A stretch of DNA of 14,902 bases, taken from contig URYI01000039.1 in assembly GCA_900552055.1 (NCBI GenBank), forward strand, positions 1 to 14,902, in the 5' to 3' direction. The notes beneath the pieces are model-generated. The model ran no database searches, was not told the DNA's origin, and was given only the letters and a program-made list of their open reading frames with translations. A program made the position numbers and the translations under genes. The number at the start of each line of letters is the position of its first letter. Position 1 is the stretch's first letter. Of this stretch, positions 1 to 7,045 are shown in pieces. This DNA is from an uncultured Eubacteriales bacterium (GTDB lineage: Bacteria > Bacillota > Clostridia > Christensenellales > QALW01).

Positions 1-134
1 TATGGGCCGCGCCCGCGCCCGGCCGGCCGTTAGGCCGGCCACATTGGTGTTTGCCCGGCGAAGAGCCGGGCAAACGGGCGGGCGAACCCGTCCCGCTTAA
101 AGCGAATACTGTTTAGAAATTTGTCACAGATTTA
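1..134. other. Non-coding left edge with strong hairpins
   Basis: No gene is visible. Two perfect stem-loops stand out. GGCCGGCC (21-28) is repeated at 33-40 around GTTA, and because the 8-mer is its own reverse complement it is both a direct and an inverted repeat. TTTGCCCGGC (50-59) pairs with GCCGGGCAAA (65-74) around GAAGA. A third, imperfect pairing of GC-rich runs follows at about 75-96. None is followed by a T tract, so none reads as a normal intrinsic terminator in either direction. The first 40 bases resemble the GC-rich tail of the repeat copy near 11211-11240 and may be a truncated relative, but this is weak. Confidence 0.6.
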
Positions 135-368
135 TTTAAAGGGCCGCCCCGCCCTTTAAAGGTGGGCGCACCATTATTTTTCCTTTCTAATTAATTTATT
201 TTTTCACCAACGGTATTCTTTTTACTCACGTTTTATTTTGCGCCCTAATGCGCGCGAAACCTTTTGGCATATTTATTAAATATATTTATGCATAATTATC
301 CATCCATTTATTATCCGCTTTCGTTCCGCGCGCATTATTATATATAATCCCACCCGCGGCCAGCGCGC
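135..368. repeat. Dispersed palindromic element, copy A
   Basis: This copy has the same block order as the stretch at 11066-11231. Block 1 (135-172) is a perfect 10-bp hairpin, TTTAAAGGGC (135-144) with GCCCTTTAAA (151-160), then GGTGGGCGCACC. Block 2 begins with TTTGCGCCCT (237-246), identical to 11178-11187. Block 3 (342-368) starts ATATAATCCC and matches 11204-11231 with two substitutions and one gap. In copy A the arms AATGCGCGCG (247-256) and CGCGCGCATT (327-336) pair perfectly, extended by AAC/GTT after one mismatch, and enclose a 62-base AT-rich loop (261-322). No ORF is evident. A mobile MITE-like or REP-like element, or a structured RNA, are all possible; the sequence does not decide. 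Confidence 0.6.
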
Positions 369-433
369 TTCGCGCGGAATTCCGCTGGAGACATTATATC
401 TGGTTTTAAACTAGCATTAGTGCCAAAAAGTCC

Positions 434-462
434 TTTACAACAAAGCACTGCCGGGATATAAT
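434..462 (+). promoter_or_regulatory. Sigma-A promoter of the ileS leader
   Basis: TTTACA (434-439) and a perfect TATAAT (457-462) are separated by 17 bases. Transcription would start near 469-470, just ahead of the T-box Stem I, which is where a leader promoter should be. Confidence 0.8.
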
Positions 463-469
463 ATCGGTA

Positions 470-748
470 AATAAATTTAAACCCTGGGAAAGGGAGCCTC
501 TTATTTATAAAATCCCTTAAGAGAGCCGTCCGTTTGGTGCGAGGAGGCAGGGAGAAAAATAAGAGGTATCGCCCTGGAGGGGCCGGGACGAAATTTTTAA
601 CAGTAGGCCCGGACGGCAGAGCGCCCGTTAATATGCTCAGGCATAAGACGTTAGCTTTGAACGCCCGTGCCCTGCTCTACAATGGTTTTTTAAGGCTTTG
701 CATTTTGTTAGAGTGCAAAGCCTTTGTTTTCTTAAGGATAATGGAGGA
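470..748 (+). promoter_or_regulatory. T-box riboswitch leader, isoleucine specific
   Basis: The leader of ileS folds like a T-box Stem I. CCTCTTATTT (497-506) pairs perfectly with AAATAAGAGG (557-566), TCCCT (513-517) pairs with AGGGA (549-553), and GCC (525-527) with GGC (546-548). The AG-bulge motif AAGAGAG (519-525) and a distal loop carrying GGTG (536-539) are present. TATC (567-570) sits at the specifier position and contains ATC, an Ile codon, matching the downstream gene. GGGCC (580-584) pairs with GGCCC (606-610), AACAGTAGG (599-607) matches the conserved Stem II/III region, and ACGG (613-616) pairs with CCGT (625-628). A terminator follows at 692-730. By family knowledge, uncharged tRNA-Ile should favour readthrough. 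The odd point is that the usual T-box antiterminator sequence (AGGGTGGNACCGCG type) is not visible. The only TGGT able to pair with tRNA ACCA is at 683-686, and CTCTA (676-680) could pair with TAGAG (709-713) in the terminator loop as an alternative fold. Confidence 0.85.
692..730 (+). terminator. Leader terminator of the ileS T-box
   Basis: AAGGCTTTGCA (692-702) pairs perfectly with TGCAAAGCCTT (714-724) around an 11-base loop, followed by TGTTTT. It lies 25 bases before the ileS ribosome binding site start region, as expected of a regulated attenuator. It also rules out the long upstream ORF start at 698. Confidence 0.85.
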
Positions 749-754
749 ATGAAA

Positions 755-3700
755 ATGTATAAGAAAGTGGATACCGGATTGAATTTCGTAAAGCGCGAGC
801 AGGAGGTGCTGGATTTCTGGAAGGAGAACCACATCTTTGAAAAAAGCGTGCAGGAAAATGCGGACGGGCAGGAGTTTACCTTTTACGACGGGCCGCCGAC
901 GGCTAACGGCAAGCCTCATATAGGGCATGTGCTTACCCGCGCTATTAAAGACCTTATTCCCCGTTACCGCACCATGAAAGGCTATAAAGTTCTGCGCAAA
1001 GCGGGTTGGGATACCCATGGGCTGCCTGTTGAATTAGAGGTGGAAAAGCAGCTGGGCATAAACGGCAAGCCTCAGATAGAAAGCTACGGTATAGAGCCGT
1101 TTATACAGAAATGCAAGGAAAGCGTCTGGAAGTATAAGTCCGAATGGGAAAAGATGAGCGACCATGTGGCTTACTGGGCGGATATGGAGCATCCGTATGT
1201 TACCTATGAAGACGATTATATAGAATCAGAGTGGTGGGCTCTTAAAAAGATAGCTGAAAAGGGACTGCTTTATAAGGGACATAAAATTGTGCCCTACTGC
1301 CCCCGCTGCGGCACCGCTCTTTCCAGCCACGAGGTGGCTCAGGGTTATAAGGATGTAAAAGAGACTTCGGCTTTTGTGGCCTTTAAGGTTAAAGGTATGG
1401 AAGAAACCTATCTTCTGGCCTGGACTACTACGCCCTGGACGCTTCCGAGCAATGTGGCGCTGTGCGTGAACGCCGCAGAGGATTACGTCTATGCCCGTCA
1501 GGATGGAAAAACTTATATCCTGGCCGGAGCGCTTGTAAACGTGCTGGGAGAAGATTTTGAAATAGTTCAAACCGTTAAGGGACAAGAGCTCTGCGGCATG
1601 GAATACGAGCCTTTGTTCGATTTTGCAAAGGTTAAAAAGCGCGCCTGGTATGTGGTGGCCGACGGATATGTAACTCTGGATTCGGGCAGCGGAATAGTGC
1701 ATATTGCTCCCGCCTTTGGTGAAGACGATGCAAGAGTGGGAAGGGATAACGATTTGCCCTTTGTGCAGATGGTGGACGCACAGGGCAAGTTTGTGCCTGA
1801 AGCTGTTCCCTATGCAGGAATATTCGTTAAAGACGCTGATAAGCTTATAATCAAGGATTTAAAAGCTAAAGGCCTGCTTTTTAAAACGCTGGAATTCGAG
1901 CACAGCTACCCATATTGCTGGCGGTGCGACACTCCTCTTTTGTATTATGCGCGCCAGACCTGGTTTATACGCATGACTGCCGTAAGGGACAAATTGATTG
2001 AAAATAACCGCAAAATAAACTGGATACCCGAAACAATCAAAGAGGGCAGGATGGGTAATTTCCTGGAAAACGTGATGGATTGGGCCCTTTCACGTGAGCG
2101 GTACTGGGGAACGCCTCTGCCTGTTTGGGAATGCGAATGCGGGCATTTCCATGTCGTAGGCAGCCGGGAGGAATTATCTCAATTAACAGGAGCACCTGAA
2201 AATATCGAACTGCATAAGCCTTATCTTGACCCATTGACCATAAAATGCGAAAAATGCGGTGGCGAGATGCACAGGGCGCCTGAGGTTATAGACTGCTGGT
2301 TTGATTCGGGTTCCATGCCCTTTGCTCAGTGGCATTATCCCTTTGAAAATCAGGAGATTTTTAAAGAGCATTTTCCTGCGGATTTTATAAGCGAGGCCAT
2401 AGACCAGACCAGAGGCTGGTTCTATTCCCTTTCGGCTATTTCTACTCTGCTCTTTGACAGCCCTGCGTTTAAGAACTGCATAGTGCTGGGGCATGTCGGG
2501 GATAAAGACGGAGTAAAAATGAGCAAGCACAAGGGAAATGTTGTGGACCCCTGGGATGCGCTTAACGCTCAGGGCGCCGACGCCGTAAGATGGTATTTTT
2601 ATACCGGTTCTTCTCCTTGGCTTCCTTCACGATTCTCTCTTGAGGCGGTAAGCGAGGCGCAGCGTAAATTCATGGGCACCCTTTGGAATACCTATGCTTT
2701 TTATGTGCTGTACGCTGAAATAGACCAGTTTAATCCGTATGAATACAAGCTGGAATATGATAAGCTTTCCCTGATGGACAAATGGATACTTTCCAAGCTT
2801 AACAGCCTGATTGACTTTGTGGATAAATCGCTAGAAAATTACGTTATAACCGAGCCTGCGCGTGCTATGGCTGAATTTACCGACGAGTTAAGCAACTGGT
2901 ACGTGCGACGCTGCCGGGAGAGATACTGGGGAAGCGAGATGACCCAGGATAAGATAAGCGCGTATATGACCCTTTATACCGTTTTATGCGTCATGGCAAA
3001 GCTGAGCGCGCCTTTTACGCCTTTTATGGCTGAAGCCATGTACCAGAACCTTGTGCGCGGGCTTAAGCAGGATGAGCCGGAGAGTGTGCATCTTTGCGCT
3101 TTCCCCGTTTCGGATAAGGCGTTTATTGACAAAGCGCTGGAAGAGCATATGGAACTGGTGCTGTCGGTAGTAGTGCTGGGCAGAGCCTGCCGTGCAAGCG
3201 CCGGCATAAAGAACCGTCAGCCTCTCTCTAAAATATATGTTAAGAGTGAAAGGACGCTGCCCGATGAGTTTTCTGCGCTTATAGCCGACGAATTGAACGT
3301 AAAGGCGGTTGAATACCTTAAAGATGACAGCCGGTTTACGTCATACAGCCTTAAGCCGCAGATGCGTACCCTTGGCCCAAAATACGGGCGGCTGCTGGGC
3401 GAAATAGGCAAATATCTGGCGCAGGCGGACGGGAACACTATTGTAGAGGCGGTGAAAAACGGCGGCGTTTACTCCTTTGAGCTTTCAGGTACAAATATAG
3501 AGCTCAGCCAGGGGGACTTGCTCATAACGGCTGTAAGCCGTGAGGGTTTTGTGTCTGAATCAGACGGCGGCATAGTTGTTGTTTTAGATACGGCGCTGAA
3601 TGACGAGCTTATAGCAGAAGGATATGTGCGCGAATTGGTAAGCAAGATACAGAACGCGCGAAAGGAGCAGGGCCTGGAAGTGACCGATCATATAGAATTG

Positions 3701-3859
3701 ACGCTGGACGCTCAGGGGGCGCTCAAAGAAGCTATTGAAAAGCACAGCGAACAGCTTTGCGGGGACGTGCTTTGCGATAAACTGGTTTTTGCGCCTTCTA
3801 AGGGCCGGGAACTGGATATAAACGGAAGCCGATGCATTGCGGAAATTAAGAAGATATAA
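755..3859 (+). CDS. ileS: Isoleucyl-tRNA synthetase, type 2
   Basis: This class I synthetase charges tRNA-Ile in the cytoplasm and edits misactivated valine. The 1034-residue protein shows the HIGH signature at residues 55-58 (in PHIGH) and KMSKH at 588-592. It also has DWALSRERYWGTPLPVW ahead of a Cys pair set, C460/C462 with C498/C501, likely a zinc site; other Cys pairs are C182/C185 and C388/C391. The GPPTANGKPHIGHVL context, the length and the C-terminal extension fit the type 2 (eukaryote-like) branch, which is known to be less sensitive to mupirocin than type 1. The start at 755 is chosen because GGAGG (743-747) sits 7 bases upstream; the ATG at 749 is too close, and starts further up fall inside the terminator. 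Expression should be set by the T-box leader. The identity is very secure; the subtype is a motif-based judgement. Confidence 0.97.
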   Translation: MYKKVDTGLNFVKREQEVLDFWKENHIFEKSVQENADGQEFTFYDGPPTANGKPHIGHVLTRAIKDLIPRYRTMKGYKVLRKAGWDTHGLPVELEVEKQLGINGKPQIESYGIEPFIQKCKESVWKYKSEWEKMSDHVAYWADMEHPYVTYEDDYIESEWWALKKIAEKGLLYKGHKIVPYCPRCGTALSSHEVAQGYKDVKETSAFVAFKVKGMEETYLLAWTTTPWTLPSNVALCVNAAEDYVYARQDGKTYILAGALVNVLGEDFEIVQTVKGQELCGMEYEPLFDFAKVKKRAWYVVADGYVTLDSGSGIVHIAPAFGEDDARVGRDNDLPFVQMVDAQGKFVPEAVPYAGIFVKDADKLIIKDLKAKGLLFKTLEFEHSYPYCWRCDTPLLYYARQTWFIRMTAVRDKLIENNRKINWIPETIKEGRMGNFLENVMDWALSRERYWGTPLPVWECECGHFHVVGSREELSQLTGAPENIELHKPYLDPLTIKCEKCGGEMHRAPEVIDCWFDSGSMPFAQWHYPFENQEIFKEHFPADFISEAIDQTRGWFYSLSAISTLLFDSPAFKNCIVLGHVGDKDGVKMSKHKGNVVDPWDALNAQGADAVRWYFYTGSSPWLPSRFSLEAVSEAQRKFMGTLWNTYAFYVLYAEIDQFNPYEYKLEYDKLSLMDKWILSKLNSLIDFVDKSLENYVITEPARAMAEFTDELSNWYVRRCRERYWGSEMTQDKISAYMTLYTVLCVMAKLSAPFTPFMAEAMYQNLVRGLKQDEPESVHLCAFPVSDKAFIDKALEEHMELVLSVVVLGRACRASAGIKNRQPLSKIYVKSERTLPDEFSALIADELNVKAVEYLKDDSRFTSYSLKPQMRTLGPKYGRLLGEIGKYLAQADGNTIVEAVKNGGVYSFELSGTNIELSQGDLLITAVSREGFVSESDGGIVVVLDTALNDELIAEGYVRELVSKIQNARKEQGLEVTDHIELTLDAQGALKEAIEKHSEQLCGDVLCDKLVFAPSKGRELDINGSRCIAEIKKI

Positions 3860-4019
3860 CAAACGGGCTTGGCAGATTGGGGAGAGGTGAGAAGGTGCTG
3901 GGTTCTGTGCCGGCGCAAAAGCTTTGATCATTTAAGCAGGGATTTTGCGGCCCGTGCAGGCTGCGCCGCCCCCGCCTCCCCCACCCAGAGCCGCTTAGAG
4001 ATATAGCCCTGATTTTACA

Positions 4020-4047
4020 GCGCCCGCCCGGAGCCGGGGCGGCGCGC
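4020..4047. repeat. GC-rich hairpin between ileS and the methyltransferase
   Basis: GCGC (4020-4023) and CCGCCC (4024-4029) pair with GGGCGG (4037-4042) and GCGC (4044-4047), with one bulged C at 4043 and a 7-base loop. No T tract follows, so it is not a standard terminator. The rest of the 219-base gap (3860-4078) holds a smaller GCGGC/GCCGC pairing (3947-3951 with 3965-3969) and no gene. Confidence 0.6.
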
Positions 4048-4078
4048 TTGGTTAGGCAGCGAAAGGACGTTTTAGGAG

Positions 4079-4933
4079 ATGTTTTTAGCCGGCGACTGGC
4101 AGGATTATGAGATAATAGATACGGGCGACGGTATGAAATACGAGCGCTGGGGAGAGGTATACCTATTGCGCCCTGATCCGCAGGTTATATGGCCGTATTT
4201 TAAGGAGCCGGACAGAGTGGACGGAATATACAGGCGTTCGGATAAAGGCGGAGGCGCCTGGAGCTTTCCGGGAAGAGTTCCACAAAGCTGGACGGTTTCA
4301 CGCAAAGGCCTGACGTTTAAAATAAAGCCCATGGGCTTTAAGCATACGGGACTTTTCCCGGAGCAGGCGGCTAACTGGGACTGGATGAGCGGATTGATAG
4401 AGCGCGCGCAGCGGCCGGTGAAGGTTTTGAACCTTTTCGGCTATACCGGCGGAGCTACCGCAGCGCTGGCCCAGGCGGGCGCTGCTGTGGTGCATGTGGA
4501 CGCGGCGAAGAACATGGTGGCTCAGGGCAGGGAAAACCTTGCGCTTTCGGGACTGGCGGATAAGCCTGTGCGCTGGATAGTGGACGACTGCCGGAAATTT
4601 GTAGAACGGGAAATACGCCGGGGGAACAAATATGACGGCATTATAATGGATCCGCCCAGCTACGGCCGCGGGCCTTCGGGCCAAATCTGGAAGCTGGAGG
4701 ACGAGCTTTATCCGTTTGTTTCTCTTTGCATGAACGTGCTTTCAGACAATCCGCTCTTTATATTGATAAACAGTTATACCACGGGGCTTCAGCCGCTGGT
4801 GCTGTATAATATACTGACAAAGCTGACTAAAAATCTTGGAGGAAGAGTGGACGCTCAGGAAGTTGGCCTGCCTGTTACCCGGGGCGGCATTATACTTCCG
4901 TGCGGCGCTTCGGGGCGCTGGCAGAAGGATTGA
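4079..4933 (+). CDS. Class I SAM-dependent rRNA-type methyltransferase (RlmI/RlmK-like)
   Basis: This is a 284-residue protein with the catalytic domain typical of RlmI/RlmK-related 23S rRNA methyltransferases. The SAM-binding motif I reads NLFGYTGGAT (118-127), the acidic end of the next strand is D141, a DD pair sits at 169-170, and motif IV is DPPSYGRG (191-198). The N-terminal part (residues 5-40, with DWQDY, DTGDG and RPDPQVIWP) is shared by a group of Firmicute homologues. There is no obvious PUA domain. Its substrate base cannot be read from sequence. The ATG at 4079 is the first after an in-frame TAG at 4073; an AGGAG abuts it directly (4074-4078), so AAAGGA (4062-4067, 11 bases away) may be the working ribosome binding site. 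It precedes a pseudouridine synthase, which suggests an RNA-modification pair. Confidence 0.85.
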   Translation: MFLAGDWQDYEIIDTGDGMKYERWGEVYLLRPDPQVIWPYFKEPDRVDGIYRRSDKGGGAWSFPGRVPQSWTVSRKGLTFKIKPMGFKHTGLFPEQAANWDWMSGLIERAQRPVKVLNLFGYTGGATAALAQAGAAVVHVDAAKNMVAQGRENLALSGLADKPVRWIVDDCRKFVEREIRRGNKYDGIIMDPPSYGRGPSGQIWKLEDELYPFVSLCMNVLSDNPLFILINSYTTGLQPLVLYNILTKLTKNLGGRVDAQEVGLPVTRGGIILPCGASGRWQKD

Positions 4934-5064
4934 CGGCTAAAAATATATTTTGCTGTAAGCTTCCGGCTGTTTTGGACCGCCTGGAAAATATTCTGATGTG
5001 CAATGCTGCCGGCTTGCGCAGTTTTGCCCAAACATGAAAAACAGGAGAAAAACGAGGAATTTAT

Positions 5065-5766
5065 ATGCCTAAACTGCAAATCTTATACGAGGATAATCAT
5101 TGTATAGTGGTGGATAAGCCCAATAATCTGCCCGTTCAGGCCGATTCAAGCGGGGACGCTGATTTATTGAGCATGGTAAAGGAATACGTTAAGGAAAAGT
5201 ATAATAAGCCGGGGACGGCTTATATAGGACTTGTACACCGCCTGGACAGGCCGGCCGGCGGGCTGGTGGTGCTGGCCAGAACCTCTAAAGCCGCCGCACG
5301 GCTTTCGGCGCAGGTGCGCTCAAGGGAACTGGGCAGGCAGTATCTGCTTGTAGTCAGGGGCGAGCCGAAAATGCGTGCAGGAGAAATTAAAAACTATCTT
5401 TTAAAGGATACCGCCGCAAATATGGTGCGCATAGTCCCTGCCGCTACCGAGGGAGCTAAGGAGGCTGTTTTAAATTACCGCTTGCTCCAGACTGTTAATC
5501 ATCCATCCGAGGGAAAGCTTTCGTTAATAGAAGCAAGTCTGCAAACAGGCCGCTCACATCAGATACGGGTTCAGATGGCGGGCCTCGGATGCCCTCTTTA
5601 CGGGGATCAGAAATATGGACCCGATTTAAATAAAAAGGGACAGCAGCTTGCCTTGCATGCCGCAAAATTAAGTTTTATTCATCCCACGCTCAAGGATAAG
5701 CGCACATTTATAAGCTATCCGCCCCAAAAGGCGCCATGGACATATTTTAGAATAAATATAGAATAG
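5065..5766 (+). CDS. RluA-family RNA pseudouridine synthase
   Basis: This protein would convert uridine to pseudouridine in rRNA or tRNA. The 233 residues contain the family signature HRLDRPAGG with the catalytic Asp at D61, followed by TGRSHQIRVQ (161-170) and LYGDQKYG (178-185), both conserved in RluA/RluC/RluD relatives. There is no N-terminal S4 domain, so it is the short form, closer in layout to RluA or TruC than to RluC/D. The second half of the signature is AGG rather than the commoner SG(T/V), a mild deviation. The start at 5065 has GAGGA (5054-5058) six bases upstream. The target position cannot be assigned. The 131-base gap before it (4934-5064) shows no clear promoter or terminator. 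Confidence 0.9.
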   Translation: MPKLQILYEDNHCIVVDKPNNLPVQADSSGDADLLSMVKEYVKEKYNKPGTAYIGLVHRLDRPAGGLVVLARTSKAAARLSAQVRSRELGRQYLLVVRGEPKMRAGEIKNYLLKDTAANMVRIVPAATEGAKEAVLNYRLLQTVNHPSEGKLSLIEASLQTGRSHQIRVQMAGLGCPLYGDQKYGPDLNKKGQQLALHAAKLSFIHPTLKDKRTFISYPPQKAPWTYFRINIE

Positions 5767-5831
5767 ACAATATAATTGGAAAACAATACGCAGCAGAAGA
5801 ATGGATTTTGGGGTGACAGGAGGCCGGGAGC

Positions 5832-6713
5832 ATGGATTTTACAGGCAAAAATATAGTGGTAACAGGGGCTTCCTCCGGCATAGGCCGGGCGGCGGCTAAT
5901 CTGCTTGCCCAGAGGGGAGCAAATGTCTTTGCGCTCTCCCGCAGCGCTCAAACGGGGGAAAAGCGCGCGCAGGGCGCAGGCGTTATTTTGCAGGTAAAAT
6001 GCGATGTTACCGATGATGCTTCGGTTGAAACGGCTTTTGAATATATTTTCTCTGTGTCCAAGAATATTTATGGGGTAATCAACTGTGCCGGAACGGGTAT
6101 TGCCGGAGCTGTGGAAGAGACGAATCCAAACGAGCTTGACCAGCAGATGGACTGCAACCTTTACGGAGTGCTGCGTGTTCTCAGGGCGGTTTTAGGCCGC
6201 ATGAGGGAACAGGGCGGGGGATATATTATAAATATGGGTTCGGTAGGGGGGATTTTCGGACTGCCCTTTCAGGGTATGTACAGCGCTTCTAAATTTGCGC
6301 TGGAAGGATTAAGCGAAGCCTTGAGGAACGAAACGCGCCCCTATGGGATAAAGGTGTGCGTGATAGAGCCAGGGGATGTGCATACCGGCTTTACTCATAA
6401 CCGCCGGTATACCCTTGAGACGAAGGAGAGCAAAGCGTACCGCCGTGCATTTTGCAGTGCGGTAAACGCCATGTCTGTCAGCGAGCAGAAGGGCATGCCT
6501 CCGGAAAAAGCGGCCGGAGTGGCCATAAAGGCGCTGAACATGAAAAATCCGCCCGTAAGAATGACGGCCGGAGGGGGGTATAGAGCGCTTTGCTTTATAA
6601 AACGCTTTTTGCCCGACCGGCTTATAAGCTGGATTTTATATAAAATGTATTGTACCAATAAGAGCATTTCCTCCGAAGCATGGGATTTTGAGAAGGACGT
6701 TATGGGGAAATAA
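5832..6713 (+). CDS. Short-chain dehydrogenase/reductase, classical type
   Basis: This is an NAD(P)-dependent Rossmann oxidoreductase of 293 residues. The cofactor motif TGASSGIG is at 11-18, NCAG at 84-87, and the catalytic residues are N109, S137, Y150 and K154 (YSASK). The ARFALSRS-like stretch after strand 2 (SRS at 36-38) would favour NADP, but this is inference. PGDVHTGF (180-187) follows the active site as in many fatty-acid or sterol-type SDRs. The C-terminal 45 residues (about 250-293) extend beyond the core and include a hydrophobic, basic stretch that could touch the membrane. AGGAGG (5818-5823) is 8 bases from the ATG. The substrate is unknown. A weak 6-bp AT hairpin follows the stop, and no strong terminator is seen. 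Confidence 0.88.
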   Translation: MDFTGKNIVVTGASSGIGRAAANLLAQRGANVFALSRSAQTGEKRAQGAGVILQVKCDVTDDASVETAFEYIFSVSKNIYGVINCAGTGIAGAVEETNPNELDQQMDCNLYGVLRVLRAVLGRMREQGGGYIINMGSVGGIFGLPFQGMYSASKFALEGLSEALRNETRPYGIKVCVIEPGDVHTGFTHNRRYTLETKESKAYRRAFCSAVNAMSVSEQKGMPPEKAAGVAIKALNMKNPPVRMTAGGGYRALCFIKRFLPDRLISWILYKMYCTNKSISSEAWDFEKDVMGK

Positions 6714-6810
6714 AGTTTATTTGACTGATTAAACTATTAACAAAGTATTAATAAAGAATCATCCGATTGTAAATATTTGCTGTTTGTAAAATAATGTCAT
6801 GCTAAAAGTC

Positions 6811-6839
6811 TTGCTTCTATTGGGCGAGCCGGATATTAT
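6811..6839 (+). promoter_or_regulatory. Putative promoter of the small membrane protein and DegV unit
   Basis: TTGCTT (6811-6816) and TATTAT (6834-6839) are 17 bases apart. The predicted start near 6846 falls at the ribosome binding site GGAGG (6846-6850), which would give an extremely short leader, so confidence is moderate. Confidence 0.45.
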
Positions 6840-6859
6840 ATTTTTGGAGGAAAAGTCTA

Positions 6860-7018
6860 ATGCAAAAAATAGGGTTAGGGATCGCTATTATATTATTTGC
6901 CATATTGATTGAAATGATTACGGGCGGAGCGGCTTATATCAGCCTGATAATAGGAACGGCAGGACTGATTCTCGCAATAGCGGGATGTTTCCGCAGGGAT
7001 GGTCAAGATAATAATTAA
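6860..7018 (+). CDS. Small two-helix membrane protein, unrecognised
   Basis: This is a 52-residue ORF with its own GGAGG (6846-6850), nine bases before the ATG. The translation starts MQKIGLGIAIILFAILIEM, continues through a short TGG turn to a second hydrophobic stretch (about residues 24-42), and ends in a charged tail, CFRRDGQDNN. Two transmembrane helices with a short loop are the likely fold, with the tail possibly cytoplasmic by the positive-inside rule. It lies 27 bases before the DegV gene and is probably co-transcribed with it. No family is recognised. The good ribosome binding site and clean hydrophobic pattern argue that it is real. Confidence 0.65.
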   Translation: MQKIGLGIAIILFAILIEMITGGAAYISLIIGTAGLILAIAGCFRRDGQDNN

Positions 7019-7045
7019 TAAAAATATAAAATAGGATGTGAGAGA

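Noticed and set aside
50..74. Perfect 10-bp hairpin as an intrinsic terminator
   Set aside because: No T tract follows on either strand.
1..160. Possible CRISPR-like array from repeated GC palindromes
   Set aside because: The hairpins differ from one another and are not spaced regularly; no repeat-spacer periodicity exists.
534..752. 72-residue + strand ORF over the ileS leader
   Set aside because: It covers the T-box Stem I and terminator, has no ribosome binding site and no protein-like pattern.
698..754. Upstream extension of the ileS frame starting at 698
   Set aside because: The extension lies inside the leader terminator hairpin and has no ribosome binding site; the ATG at 755 has GGAGG at ideal distance and matches the usual IleRS N-terminus.
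1226..1702. 158-residue - strand ORF inside ileS
   Set aside because: It is a shadow of a strongly conserved synthetase frame, with no ribosome binding site or recognisable motif.
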